DNA from: Saprospiraceae bacterium
Lineage (GTDB): Bacteria > Bacteroidota > Bacteroidia > Chitinophagales > Saprospiraceae
NCBI GenBank assembly: GCA_020631355.1
Contig: JAHDHL010000012.1
Location: forward strand, 1 to 64,000
Direction of reading: 5' to 3'
DNA: 64,000 bases
The stretch's first letter is position 1. Each line of letters starts with the position of its first letter. Of this stretch, positions 33,005 to 41,717 are shown in pieces. The notes beneath the pieces were generated by a model. It searched no databases, was not told the origin of the DNA, and saw nothing but the letters and a program-made list of their open reading frames with translations. The translations under genes and the position numbers were made by a program.

Positions 33005-33826
33005 CTAAATATATCTTTGCCAGAATTTGAAATCAGACGGAATCAATGTGAAGTGTTCCTGTTGTTTGTTTTCCTTACGGAAGAATAGGATTCCCATAAA
33101 GAATAAATCGATACTGATACTAACCTTCGGGTGCCGTCTGATTTCCTCCCAAGCTTCTTCCATGCCTTTGGACCAGTGATTATCATCAAAGATGAAAATG
33201 CTACCCTCATGTGCTTCTTCAAGGCATTGTCTGAAATATTGCACGGTAGGGGCTTTCTGATGATTCCCATCAAAAAATACATAATCCAATCGCCCCAAGG
33301 TCTCTATGGCCTTTGGCAACGTCGAATTGAATTCACCGGTAAGGATTTGGATATTTTTAATTCCCAGTTTTTGCCAATTCTGCTGCGCGACCTCGGATAT
33401 GTTGGGACAGCCCTCCAGACTGATGAATTGTGAAGTGGAATTGGGCATTGCCTGATAAGCTGCTGTCAAACCCAATGAAGTACCGAATTCGAGCATGGTA
33501 CTCGGTTGGTACAAATGAATCAGACGGAACAGTTTCCGACTTTGGGAAGCAGGGGAGACAGCCGACTTGGCAATACTACTGATGGCTCGTTCCCTACCAT
33601 TGTTGACATGTGAGCCCGCTCCAAAGTCAGTGACCGATATCTTGGAATGATTCCTGAATAAATCCTGTCTCAGTTCCTCCAGTTGTTCGAATGCGTAATA
33701 GTTACTTTGGTCTTCCAGTACACGTTCGCAGAATTCGAATACAAAAGGGGAATGCACCTTATAAAACGTCTTCGCTTTCAGGTAATACCTCAAGAATCGC
33801 CACACCAATTGTATCCGTTCTAACAT
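33005..33826 (-). CDS. class I SAM-dependent methyltransferase (O-methyltransferase-like)
   Basis: 273 residues. The SAM site is MLEFGTSLGLTAAY (about 120-133), with the acidic end of strand 2 in ISLEGCP. The Asp of the metal-binding or catalytic region is in LDYVFFDGNHQK (about 184-195), as in Methyltransf_24 O-methyltransferases, and IFIFDDNHWSKGM follows. There is no signal peptide. The substrate is unknown. It runs convergent to the plug-like genes with only 8 bases between. A terminator at 33852-33893 stops the upstream receptor gene before it. Confidence 0.84.
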   Translation of the reverse strand: MLERIQLVWRFLRYYLKAKTFYKVHSPFVFEFCERVLEDQSNYYAFEQLEELRQDLFRNHSKISVTDFGAGSHVNNGRERAISSIAKSAVSPASQSRKLFRLIHLYQPSTMLEFGTSLGLTAAYQAMPNSTSQFISLEGCPNISEVAQQNWQKLGIKNIQILTGEFNSTLPKAIETLGRLDYVFFDGNHQKAPTVQYFRQCLEEAHEGSIFIFDDNHWSKGMEEAWEEIRRHPKVSISIDLFFMGILFFRKENKQQEHFTLIPSDFKFWQRYI

Positions 33827-33851
33827 CGAATATATTCAAGCCATTTCATGA

Positions 33852-33893
33852 TAAAAAAACGCTAGACATTGGTTGATACACCAACGTCTAGCG
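33852..33893 (-). terminator. rho-independent terminator of the TonB-dependent receptor gene
   Basis: A stem of 8 bp plus 5 bp (CGCTAGAC, one mismatch, TTGGT against ACCAA, GTCTAGCG) with a 6-base loop, then TTTTTTT on the minus strand. It starts 22 bases after the receptor stop codon. Confidence 0.9.
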
Positions 33894-33915
33894 CAAAAGT
33901 ATAATGGTTCATCAA

Positions 33916-36327
33916 TTAGAACCAAGCATCCAAACGAACGGAGAAACTCCTCATTGGTTGTAATAAACCCGGACGGGATGCATACTCCTTATTCGCAAGG
34001 TTCTTGGCTACCAATGTCAGTTTCAATTGCTCGATAGGCTTGTATCCTACACGCAAATCAAAGATGCCATAAGCCGTATTATTAGCATCATAATACTGAC
34101 CAATTCCGGATAAGGCAGCTAAGGGCTCATCAATAGCCTCCACTTTGGATGCACCATTCAAACTCACACCCAAACTATAGGTCTCATCATAAGTAGCTTC
34201 CACATCCATTTTGAATGTATGTCTGTTACGATATTTCAGAATATTGAAATCAGCAGTGGAGAAATAGCCGTTTTGTTCTGCCTGTGTATCAGGAATTCCA
34301 TCAGGACTAGGGTAGGCCACTTCCTCGAATTCTTGGAATTTAGGATTGATGAACGTATATCCCAATAGATAATTCAATGCTACTTTACCACTGGTATTGG
34401 AACGTCCGGCAATGGAAATTTCCATACCCTTGATATCCGTACCACCCACATTATTGGATTGGAATCCGGGTAGGACAATACCGGGTATCTCAGAAAGGTT
34501 GAATTCCATCATATTCGAATACTTCGACCAGAAAGCGGATACATCTACGAAACCATCGAATATTCCCACCTTATAACCTTGCTTGACACCGAATTCCGCA
34601 CTCCATCCTGTCTCTGATGTCAATAATGGATTCGGGAAGATATTCAGGATGGAAACCTGCGTGAAGATATACTTCTCAGCAATCGTAGGGAAACGGTATC
34701 CCTGTCCCCATGATGCCCTAAGGAAAGTATAATCACTGGCTTGGTAACTCATTCCCACACGGAATACCGGCTTGGATTCCGTCACACTCCCATCAATGAC
34801 TTCGAAAGGACTGTTGGGATTGACTAGGAAATCATCTGGATTGTAATAAACGGTATCAGGACCTATCAGTGAATTGAACTCATATCTGGCACCCAATGTC
34901 AGATTCAACACATTCCTATTCTCGACTCTTTCTCCTTTTTCGTCCTTGGACAGATAGAATTTCTTTTCCAATTGAGCATACGTGGCAATATTAGCAGACT
35001 TGTATTGGAAATCACCATATAATGAACCCTCAACGTTCGAATTCTGACCTACAACACCCGTAGTCAGGACCAATCCGATCTTCTCAAATTTTCTTTGGAA
35101 TTGATATTCATTGTAGAAATTATCAGAGAAGTTACTCTGGTCATTGTTATTATCATTATTCGTGGAATAAAAACGACCGATATAACGGTGCTTGTTTCCG
35201 AATTTATCATAATAGGTCACGAATGGGTCAATATTGTATCTTCTAACCTTGGAGGTAGTCAGGCCACCGAGTGTACCACCTACATATGCACCTTCCTCAC
35301 CATTCTCCCAAAGGAATACCGTACTACTGTTACCTACATTGAAATTGGTGAAGAATCCGGCATTCAGATTCTCATTGAAGCGATAACGGAATTTAGTGTT
35401 GAATCGGAATCTATTATCCCATGCATTCTGGGTGTAACGTTTTTCCCTATATCCATTCATACCTAAAACCATATCCAATTTACCCATTTTTCTTCTGTGA
35501 ATAATGGAAGCACCCATCTTGTATGGCGCCGCTATGGAATCCGGTTCCCACCATTTCTTAGCTTCGTCCTTGGGAGCAGAGAACATGTCCCTGAATACCG
35601 CTACTTGGGTTTCGGGTTTGTTCTTGGCATATGCGGTTCTGATATTGATGATACCATTCAAGGCAGAGGATCCATACAATGCAGAAGCGGCTCCTTTGAC
35701 GACCTCCATTTGCTCGATATTCTCCACAGGAACATCATTCCAGTTCGGAAATCCTGCATCACCTGATAGGATTGGAATGTCATCGACAAGTAGTAATACC
35801 CTGGAACCGGCTCCGTATGAGAAACCAGAACCACCTCTGATATTGGCCTGTCCATCCACAATGGTCACACCCGGTACCCTGTCTAGTACCTGGTCCACTG
35901 TCGTGGAATTGGTTGCTTCCGCAAAGGCAGGTTTGATGACTTCTAAGGAAACGGTTACCTCACCCAAGGGCTTTTCAAACTTACCACTCGTCACGGTAGC
36001 TGTCTCCAACATCGTGGCTGCTTGCAACAAGGTAATATTGATTTCCTTGATTTCCCCGTCGCTGAGTGTGAATGTTTCCTTATAGGTGTCATATCCGGTA
36101 TAGCTGATATTGATGGTGTGTTCCCCTGCAGGAAGGGATAATTCAAAGGAACCATCATATTCTGTGACTGTTCCGTTTTCTCCCACAACTACGGTAGCCG
36201 ATATGAGGCCGTCCGGTTGGTCATCTCCCAACACGACACCCTTGACTGTCCCTTGGGCAGAAAGTGTGAACGATAGGAGGCAGAAAACAAAACTCAATAA
36301 TAGTATATAGTTCAAGTTTTTATTCAT
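33916..36327 (-). CDS. TonB-dependent outer-membrane receptor with carboxypeptidase-regulatory-like domain
   Basis: About 803 residues. The start is ATG 36327 (MNKNLNYILLLSFVFCLLSF, a signal peptide); a longer frame to 36414 would start upstream of the promoter found at 36402-36431. A carboxypeptidase-regulatory-like domain (about 25-105 of the mature frame) is followed by the plug: VDQVLDRVPGVTIVDGQANIRGGSGFSYGAGSRVLLLVDD and EQMEVVKGAASALYGSSALNG. The rest is a 22-strand barrel with aromatic-ended strands, finishing SVRLDAWF. Uptake substrate cannot be told; no SusD partner is adjacent, and the receptor looks like the FepA/CirA-type metal or cobalamin receptors more than a SusC. It needs TonB-ExbBD. 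Confidence 0.9.
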   Translation of the reverse strand: MNKNLNYILLLSFVFCLLSFTLSAQGTVKGVVLGDDQPDGLISATVVVGENGTVTEYDGSFELSLPAGEHTINISYTGYDTYKETFTLSDGEIKEINITLLQAATMLETATVTSGKFEKPLGEVTVSLEVIKPAFAEATNSTTVDQVLDRVPGVTIVDGQANIRGGSGFSYGAGSRVLLLVDDIPILSGDAGFPNWNDVPVENIEQMEVVKGAASALYGSSALNGIINIRTAYAKNKPETQVAVFRDMFSAPKDEAKKWWEPDSIAAPYKMGASIIHRRKMGKLDMVLGMNGYREKRYTQNAWDNRFRFNTKFRYRFNENLNAGFFTNFNVGNSSTVFLWENGEEGAYVGGTLGGLTTSKVRRYNIDPFVTYYDKFGNKHRYIGRFYSTNNDNNNDQSNFSDNFYNEYQFQRKFEKIGLVLTTGVVGQNSNVEGSLYGDFQYKSANIATYAQLEKKFYLSKDEKGERVENRNVLNLTLGARYEFNSLIGPDTVYYNPDDFLVNPNSPFEVIDGSVTESKPVFRVGMSYQASDYTFLRASWGQGYRFPTIAEKYIFTQVSILNIFPNPLLTSETGWSAEFGVKQGYKVGIFDGFVDVSAFWSKYSNMMEFNLSEIPGIVLPGFQSNNVGGTDIKGMEISIAGRSNTSGKVALNYLLGYTFINPKFQEFEEVAYPSPDGIPDTQAEQNGYFSTADFNILKYRNRHTFKMDVEATYDETYSLGVSLNGASKVEAIDEPLAALSGIGQYYDANNTAYGIFDLRVGYKPIEQLKLTLVAKNLANKEYASRPGLLQPMRSFSVRLDAWF

Positions 36328-36401
36328 GGTAAGACTTTTTCTGGGTGGTTGGGATGACAAAAGAACCCATAACACCTTGGTTGTAATGATTTGTCCGCTG
36401 A

Positions 36402-36431
36402 CAAATTTATACAAAATTGGCTAAAACCAAA
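36402..36431 (-). promoter_or_regulatory. promoter of the TonB-dependent receptor gene
   Basis: On the minus strand TTTG (36428-36431), 18 bases, then TAAATTTG (36402-36409): full matches to the Bacteroidota consensus. The predicted transcript starts near 36396, 69 bases upstream of the chosen start codon at 36327. Confidence 0.6.
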
Positions 36432-36723
36432 GGCATTCATTTCTTATATGTAATTCTGAGGGATAAGACCTATAATACGAGGCGATTTGATATGAATGTG
36501 TGCCAACTTGTTGTAGAATGGAGGTAAAAGCTATTTTATTTGGTAATAATATTCCAATACTTATATATATTTACTACGCAATTGAGCCTAAGAATATCCA
36601 TACAATGTCATATTCGAACACTCATTACTGAAATTGTTTTTTAACTATCCTTGGCGCATTGGAGTGATTCATTTCGTTATACAAATGTCCAATTGGGCCA
36701 AACACTTATTTAAAACTTAAAAC
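36432..36723. other. intergenic region between divergent receptor and T9SS cargo genes
   Basis: About 290 bases, AT-rich, no gene. It must hold the promoter of the 36724 gene, but I found no convincing -33/-7 pair for it. No Fur-like palindrome or riboswitch is recognised upstream of the receptor, so metal or cobalamin control is not supported. Confidence 0.5.
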
Positions 36724-37566
36724 ATGAAAAGATTCTTACTCTTATTCGCTTTCGTTTCCTTCATTGGCTCCGTAGCTGATGCACAGTGTGATCCTGATGG
36801 TACTTTGCCTGCGGATTTCATTGGTATTTCCCCTTTGGCGGATTCACAAGAACCATGTGATACATTGGTACCATCCGAAATTGCTTACAAGGATGCAACA
36901 GTGGCATATTCTTCTATCATCACCGTTACGATTCCTGCTGAAATCTCAGGTGTACAGTTGGTGGATGTTTCACTAAAGCCTGCCGATGATCCGAATCCGG
37001 GTCTTACAGGTCTTCCTGATGGATTGACATATACTTGTAATCCCCCTACTTGTGTTTTCGCAGCAGGTGATCCTGGTTGTGTGGAAATCTCAGGTTTCGT
37101 AGGTGCTGATGTTGAGGCGCAGATTTATGACCTTTTGATTACAGCTTCTGTAAATGCAGGTTTATTGGCAGGTGATGTTCGTTTCCCACTTCCTGATGAT
37201 CCGGCTGATTATACAACGATTGAAAACCTTTTGGGTGGATTCGGTTTTGCATTCCCAGAATGTCCTTACCAATTGAGAGTGGATGAGACCAACTCCAATC
37301 AGTCCGTATTCGAATCAAAGGTGAGCGTAGCTCAGAACATGCCTAACCCATTCAGCAATGTGACTACTATCGCAGTGAATGCTGAAGCTGGTGATTACTC
37401 TTTCTCTGTATTCAATACAGTAGGCGAGTTGGTTCACAACAGAGAACTGACTTTGAATGGTCAGGAAAATATTGAATTTGATGCTTCCAATTTGAGTGCA
37501 GGCATCTATTTCTATACTATTTCAAATACTGAAGGAAGTATTACGAAGCGTATGATCGTTAAGTAA
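36724..37566 (+). CDS. small T9SS type A cargo protein
   Basis: 280 residues. Signal peptide 1-20 (…SVADAQ). A beta-rich domain with six cysteines (residues 22-185, with CNPPTCVF and DPGCVEISG) is followed by a type A sorting domain (about 203-280: VSVAQNMPNPFSNVTTIAV ... GIYFYTISNTEG ... KRMIVK), which contains the classic QNxPNPF and the conserved K-x-x-x-K end. It should be exported by T9SS to the surface. Nothing in the N-terminal domain is recognised as a known fold. It has its own terminator. Confidence 0.85.
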   Translation: MKRFLLLFAFVSFIGSVADAQCDPDGTLPADFIGISPLADSQEPCDTLVPSEIAYKDATVAYSSIITVTIPAEISGVQLVDVSLKPADDPNPGLTGLPDGLTYTCNPPTCVFAAGDPGCVEISGFVGADVEAQIYDLLITASVNAGLLAGDVRFPLPDDPADYTTIENLLGGFGFAFPECPYQLRVDETNSNQSVFESKVSVAQNMPNPFSNVTTIAVNAEAGDYSFSVFNTVGELVHNRELTLNGQENIEFDASNLSAGIYFYTISNTEGSITKRMIVK

Positions 37567-37592
37567 TACAACTTTCAATACTATAGTTGGAT

Positions 37593-37624
37593 AGGTCGGT
37601 GTCTTCGGGCACTGACCTTTTTTT
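37593..37624 (+). terminator. rho-independent terminator of the small T9SS cargo gene
   Basis: A 9-bp stem (AGGTCGGTG/CACTGACCT with one G-T wobble), loop TCTTCGGG, then TTTTTTT. Confidence 0.9.
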
Positions 37625-37648
37625 ATTCCATTCTCAATAAGGAGGAAG

Positions 37649-39904
37649 TTATAAATCCAAAAGCAATTTGAGTACTGGTAGATTCTGATGGGATACCTTA
37701 TCCAGCCATTCTTCGTTTTCTGCTGAGGATGTAGGGGTTAGATTCAGTTGTCCTTTTTTCGATAATTTCAGCATCTGCTCTCGTTCCGCATTCGGGAATC
37801 TGGAAAATGTTCTTCTCAGAACAGGTAAGATATCCCTAAAGTCATCATAGGGAATATGCTCAACCCATTGGTCCAGTACATTCCAAAGGGATGGGTCATG
37901 GATGAGGATAAGACCACTACCATGTAGGAATCCTGAAATCCAATATGCAGCTTCTAGATGTTCATTTCCCTTGGATAGGGAGAGACTCATGCGTTGTCTG
38001 GTCGCTTCTTGGCTAATATGCTTCTTATCATACATGATTCTTGAAGCTGCTCCCTTGATTAGCCCATTGACAGTCGGTTGTTGGGCCACTTTTTCCAAGG
38101 CTTCCAACCATTCTTTCTTAAAATCATCATTATCAATGACGGATATCTGGTAATCCGTTTGGGAAATGAGTCCGAACATTTCCGTAGCCGCTTCCTCATT
38201 CAGTGACATACAGGCATTGGGTAGACCGATGCAGATTCTAGGAATAATCTGATCCAATTGCTTCTGTAGGGCTCCTAGGTCTGCTTGTCGGGTATTCGCA
38301 TATCGAATGGCCTCCACCAATTTGGGAATGGCCTGCATCAGGTGTGCAATATCCGTAGTAATGGCCGAAGCTTCCTGGAAAACCCTCATGAGCATATCCA
38401 TGACATAGGGTAGATTCGCCTTGATGGATTGACTGACCAATTCTGTGATTTGTGGCAATTCCTGTCCCTCATTGGCCTTGCTGATAATGATATTGGCACT
38501 GGCCTTTTCAACGGTATTGCCCCACATACCTGCTTCTATGATATTGATGGCAAAATCCGGTCGCCATCTCAATTTCCAATTCTCCTTGAAATCCCCCTGC
38601 ATTCTGCCCCAATAATTACCACGACTCACCTTGATTTGCCCCCAGGGTATTCCGATGATATTCATTCTGTGCAATAATCTGGATGCATCCAATTGGGTGG
38701 ATTTCCTCAAATCGAGTGTTCGTTCCTGTGGCTCGAGTGTATTCTTGAATTTGGTCATTCTGGTAGAACGAATCTGCTTATCCAAATCCTGTTGGAGAGG
38801 AATGACCGGAATCTCATCGGGGACGCTACCCATCACATCACCAATAATGAGTTTCTTTTCGACCAATTCCATCATGCTGTCATAGCCACCACAGAAAATG
38901 GTGACAGCAGCCTCATAAAGTTCATTCATCCCGGGTACGGACAATGAACGGAGAGCGGCTAAGGTCTCCGCTAATCGGACTGCTTCGATGACATGTGCAG
39001 AAGAAGCATCGAGGTCCTCACCCCTAAATAGTCTGGCGACAAGGGTCATCCACTTGATAACGACACCCGCTCGATCATCAAAGAGTAAGCGATACCAAGC
39101 AGGAGATACCACACCTGCACCATATCCGCTACTGACAGCAAGTCTGTCATAGGTCCAAGGTACCCAAGTGGCTTTGGTACTGGTTTTCTTGATGCCTCTG
39201 AGCAGTTTATTATCCTCAGTGGATTTGAAACGTTTGAGATTGTCCAGAACGGGACCATGCCATGCACCACATACGATAGCTACCCTGTCATGCTCCTTTA
39301 CAGCCTTACGGATGATTTTACGCATATGGGCTTCCCTTAATAGGGTGCGAGGTGTTTCATTTTTTGCCAATTCTTCCCTCAGGGCCGTCATGAGTTCTTG
39401 TATGACCTCAAATGTTTCAGCATGACCCTGACGTTGTTCGAATGTAATCTCCCACCATCTCTCGCTGTCCTCATAGCCAGCAAGTCGAGCCATATATCCC
39501 AAGGGATCCCTAACGACTTCTTCGTCCTTAGTACTTCTTTTGGGCTGTTCAATGGCCATTTGCTGGTCATTGCGCTCTTGTTCATCCAAGGTGAAATGGA
39601 TACTTTGGGGGAGATCCATGAACTGGATATTCTTACCATTCTTCAAACCCCATTTGATGGCCTGCCATTCAGGAGAGAAAGATGCAAAGGGGAAATATGC
39701 AGCTTGGCTGGGTTGCTTGGGATTGTACATCAACATCGCAACGGGAGGCTTGAGCTGCTCATTACCAATATGGTGAATGATATTCTGGGCATCCAATGGT
39801 CCCTCAATGACAATCGCATCTGGCTGCATGTCTTCCAAGGCCTTAATCAATGATTGGGCAGAACCGGGCCCATGATGTCGTATACCGAATACTTTGAGGA
39901 TAAT
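37649..39904 (-). CDS. DUF5682 family protein, start codon not canonical
   Basis: About 751 residues if translation starts near 39904. The conserved N-terminal motif VFGIRHHGPGSAQSL of DUF5682 lies in frame from 39892 to 39848. Upstream of it the frame is open to the purC stop but holds no ATG, GTG or TTG. The first usual start is TTG 39850, which would delete the motif. Candidates are ATT 39904 or neighbouring ATC codons, or a +1 shift from ATG 39932. Later segments fit DUF5682 too (VEGPLDAQNI, VAIVCGAWHGP, ETLAALRSLSVPGMNELYEA, DLRKSTQLDASRLLHRM). Family members usually lie with MoxR ATPases, VWA and SWIM proteins in predicted chaperone or conflict systems; none of these is present here. 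Confidence 0.7.
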   Translation of the reverse strand: MILKVFGIRHHGPGSAQSLIKALEDMQPDAIVIEGPLDAQNIIHHIGNEQLKPPVAMLMYNPKQPSQAAYFPFASFSPEWQAIKWGLKNGKNIQFMDLPQSIHFTLDEQERNDQQMAIEQPKRSTKDEEVVRDPLGYMARLAGYEDSERWWEITFEQRQGHAETFEVIQELMTALREELAKNETPRTLLREAHMRKIIRKAVKEHDRVAIVCGAWHGPVLDNLKRFKSTEDNKLLRGIKKTSTKATWVPWTYDRLAVSSGYGAGVVSPAWYRLLFDDRAGVVIKWMTLVARLFRGEDLDASSAHVIEAVRLAETLAALRSLSVPGMNELYEAAVTIFCGGYDSMMELVEKKLIIGDVMGSVPDEIPVIPLQQDLDKQIRSTRMTKFKNTLEPQERTLDLRKSTQLDASRLLHRMNIIGIPWGQIKVSRGNYWGRMQGDFKENWKLRWRPDFAINIIEAGMWGNTVEKASANIIISKANEGQELPQITELVSQSIKANLPYVMDMLMRVFQEASAITTDIAHLMQAIPKLVEAIRYANTRQADLGALQKQLDQIIPRICIGLPNACMSLNEEAATEMFGLISQTDYQISVIDNDDFKKEWLEALEKVAQQPTVNGLIKGAASRIMYDKKHISQEATRQRMSLSLSKGNEHLEAAYWISGFLHGSGLILIHDPSLWNVLDQWVEHIPYDDFRDILPVLRRTFSRFPNAEREQMLKLSKKGQLNLTPTSSAENEEWLDKVSHQNLPVLKLLLDL

Positions 39905-39934
39905 GATCGTTTTAGATAATGCTATCGAGCATTA

Positions 39935-40882
39935 TTATTTTAAATAATTCTTGATGTTCTTTTCTATTCGCTGCTGGATGTCAGAATTGTCATGCTTGAT
40001 GAATTCCTTACCTGTGACAATCTCATATAATTCAATGTATCGTTGGGATACCTCCCAAACAAAATCATCAGGCATGTAGGGCATGGTTTGGCCTTCCAGT
40101 CCTCTGAAATTATTCTCCATGAGCCATTCCCTTACAAACTCCTTTGACAATTGTTGCTGTGGCTCACCATTGGCTTGCCTTTCCTCATACCCTTCCTGAT
40201 AGAAATAACGGGAACTATCAGGTGTATGGATTTCATCTATGAGTACAACCTTTCCATCCAATAATCCGAATTCGTACTTGGTGTCGACTAGGATAAGACC
40301 TTGTTGGGCTGCCATTTCGGTACCCCTTTGGAAAATTCGACGGGTATAGTCTTCCAATTGGATATAAATATCTTCAGGAACAATACCCTTGGCAAGAATG
40401 TCTTCCCTTGAAATGTCCTCATCATGTCCTTCTTCAGCCTTGGTTGCCGGAGTGATGATTGGTTCCGGAAATGGATCGTGTTCTTTCATTCCCTCTGGTA
40501 GGCTAACACCACATAAGGTTCTGAGGCCGGACTTATAGGTCCTCCATGCATGACCAGTCAAATAGCCTCTGATGACCATTTCCACCCTGATGGGGTCACA
40601 GGCCTTTCCTACTGCTACATTAGGATCAGGAACTGCATCAATCCAATTCGGACAGATGTCCTTGGTGTGTTCAATGAAATAGGATGCAATCTGATTCAAT
40701 ACCTGTCCCTTGTAGGGAATCGGCCTACTAAGGATATGGTCAAAGGATGAGATTCTATCCGAAGCCACCATGACCAGTTGGTCGCCGATGGTGTAAACAT
40801 CCCTTACCTTGCCCTTGTAGAATTGGGTTTGTCCCTCAAATTGGAAATTCGTACCTAATATGCATTGGTCCTCGATAGTCAT
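39935..40882 (-). CDS. purC: phosphoribosylaminoimidazole-succinocarboxamide synthase
   Basis: 315 residues, similar in length to the longer SAICAR synthases. Motifs include [27 protein letters not shown] at the N-terminus (nucleotide-binding hairpin), [25 protein letters not shown] and [13 protein letters not shown]. It joins CAIR with aspartate using ATP to make SAICAR in purine synthesis. No other pur gene is present in the window. The DUF5682 gene follows directly in the same frame after the TAATAA stop. The promoter-like TATTTTTG at 40910-40917 lies 28 bases upstream of the start. Confidence 0.95.
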   Translation of the reverse strand: MTIEDQCILGTNFQFEGQTQFYKGKVRDVYTIGDQLVMVASDRISSFDHILSRPIPYKGQVLNQIASYFIEHTKDICPNWIDAVPDPNVAVGKACDPIRVEMVIRGYLTGHAWRTYKSGLRTLCGVSLPEGMKEHDPFPEPIITPATKAEEGHDEDISREDILAKGIVPEDIYIQLEDYTRRIFQRGTEMAAQQGLILVDTKYEFGLLDGKVVLIDEIHTPDSSRYFYQEGYEERQANGEPQQQLSKEFVREWLMENNFRGLEGQTMPYMPDDFVWEVSQRYIELYEIVTGKEFIKHDNSDIQQRIEKNIKNYLK

Positions 40883-40909
40883 AATCTTTCATCTTTGTGA
40901 ATGATGTTG

Positions 40910-40917
40910 CAAAAATA
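40910..40917 (-). promoter_or_regulatory. possible -7 element of purC
   Basis: The minus strand reads TATTTTTG, a full match to TAnnTTTG, 28 bases from the purC start. No TTG is found at -33, so support is partial. Confidence 0.35.
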
Positions 40918-41032
40918 AGATTCTATATAGGAAGTTGAGGCTAATTGATGGATAAAACTTTAATGTTTGATGGATTTGATGAACAATGTGAAAGTAAGAT
41001 TGTCTTTCTTATCTAAAACCAATCTAAACAAG

Positions 41033-41040
41033 TATATTTG
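41033..41040 (+). promoter_or_regulatory. possible -7 element of the LuxR-type regulator gene
   Basis: TATATTTG, a full match to TAnnTTTG, 21 bases before ATG 41061. The nearest TTG is 30 bases upstream, too far for the usual spacing. Confidence 0.35.
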
Positions 41041-41060
41041 CAATTCAATCAACGAAACAG

Positions 41061-41717
41061 ATGCCCATTTCAGTAGCCATTGCGGATTCCCAATACCTCA
41101 TCAGGGTAGGTTTGACCCATCTTCTCAATACGAGGGAAGAAATAGAGGTGGTAGGGGATGCTCCCAACAAGCAGTCCTTGTATGCGCTATTGGAAAATCG
41201 CCAGCCAGATGTCTTGATATTCGACTACAATAAGCCCAAATCATTCGATAAGAGGGATTTGTCAAAAGTGCGGGAGATTTCTCCCAAAACAAGAATTCTG
41301 ATTATCTCAGCGGATGATAATAAGGATAGCATTTACTCCGTATTGGAAATGGGGGTGAATTCTTTCCTGACCAAGGAATGTGACGAGGAGGAAATCGTTC
41401 AGGCCATTCAAGCTACTTCCCGTGGTGAGAAATTCTTCTGTAGTAAGGTTTTGGATTACCTGCTGGAAAAATCATTCGGAAACGAACCCGAACCCTGTAC
41501 GGCCATTCCATTGACCATCCGTGAAATCGAGATTGTGAGGTTGGTGGCAGAGGGGAAAACAGCCAAGGAGATATCGGATGAATTGAGCATCAGTACCCAT
41601 ACGATATACACCCATCGCAAGAATATCATGAAAAAATTAGGATTCAGTACTTCCTCCGAACTGGTCTTGTTTGCGGTGAGGAACGGTATCTTGGATTCTT
41701 CCAATACCAATACATGA
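41061..41717 (+). CDS. response regulator, NarL/LuxR type
   Basis: 218 residues. Receiver domain about 1-120 with acidic pocket D9, phosphoacceptor D55 (VLIFDYN) and the Lys in LTKECDE. The LuxR-type DNA-binding domain spans about 150-215 (LTIREIEIVRLVAEGKTAKE, then ISTHTIYTHRKNIMKKLG). No histidine kinase lies next to it, so its partner is elsewhere. Its stop codon overlaps the start of the PhoD-like gene by 4 bases (ATGA), so the two are translationally coupled. It may control its own operon. Confidence 0.9.
   Translation: MPISVAIADSQYLIRVGLTHLLNTREEIEVVGDAPNKQSLYALLENRQPDVLIFDYNKPKSFDKRDLSKVREISPKTRILIISADDNKDSIYSVLEMGVNSFLTKECDEEEIVQAIQATSRGEKFFCSKVLDYLLEKSFGNEPEPCTAIPLTIREIEIVRLVAEGKTAKEISDELSISTHTIYTHRKNIMKKLGFSTSSELVLFAVRNGILDSSNTNT

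Noticed and set aside
36432-36723. Cobalamin riboswitch or Fur box upstream of the TonB-dependent receptor
   Set aside because: I looked for the B12-box core and a Fur-like 19-base dyad and found neither.
37649-39904. A DUF5682-MoxR-VWA-SWIM conflict operon
   Set aside because: Only the DUF5682 gene is present. Its neighbour is purC, and no MoxR ATPase, VWA or SWIM gene lies in the window.
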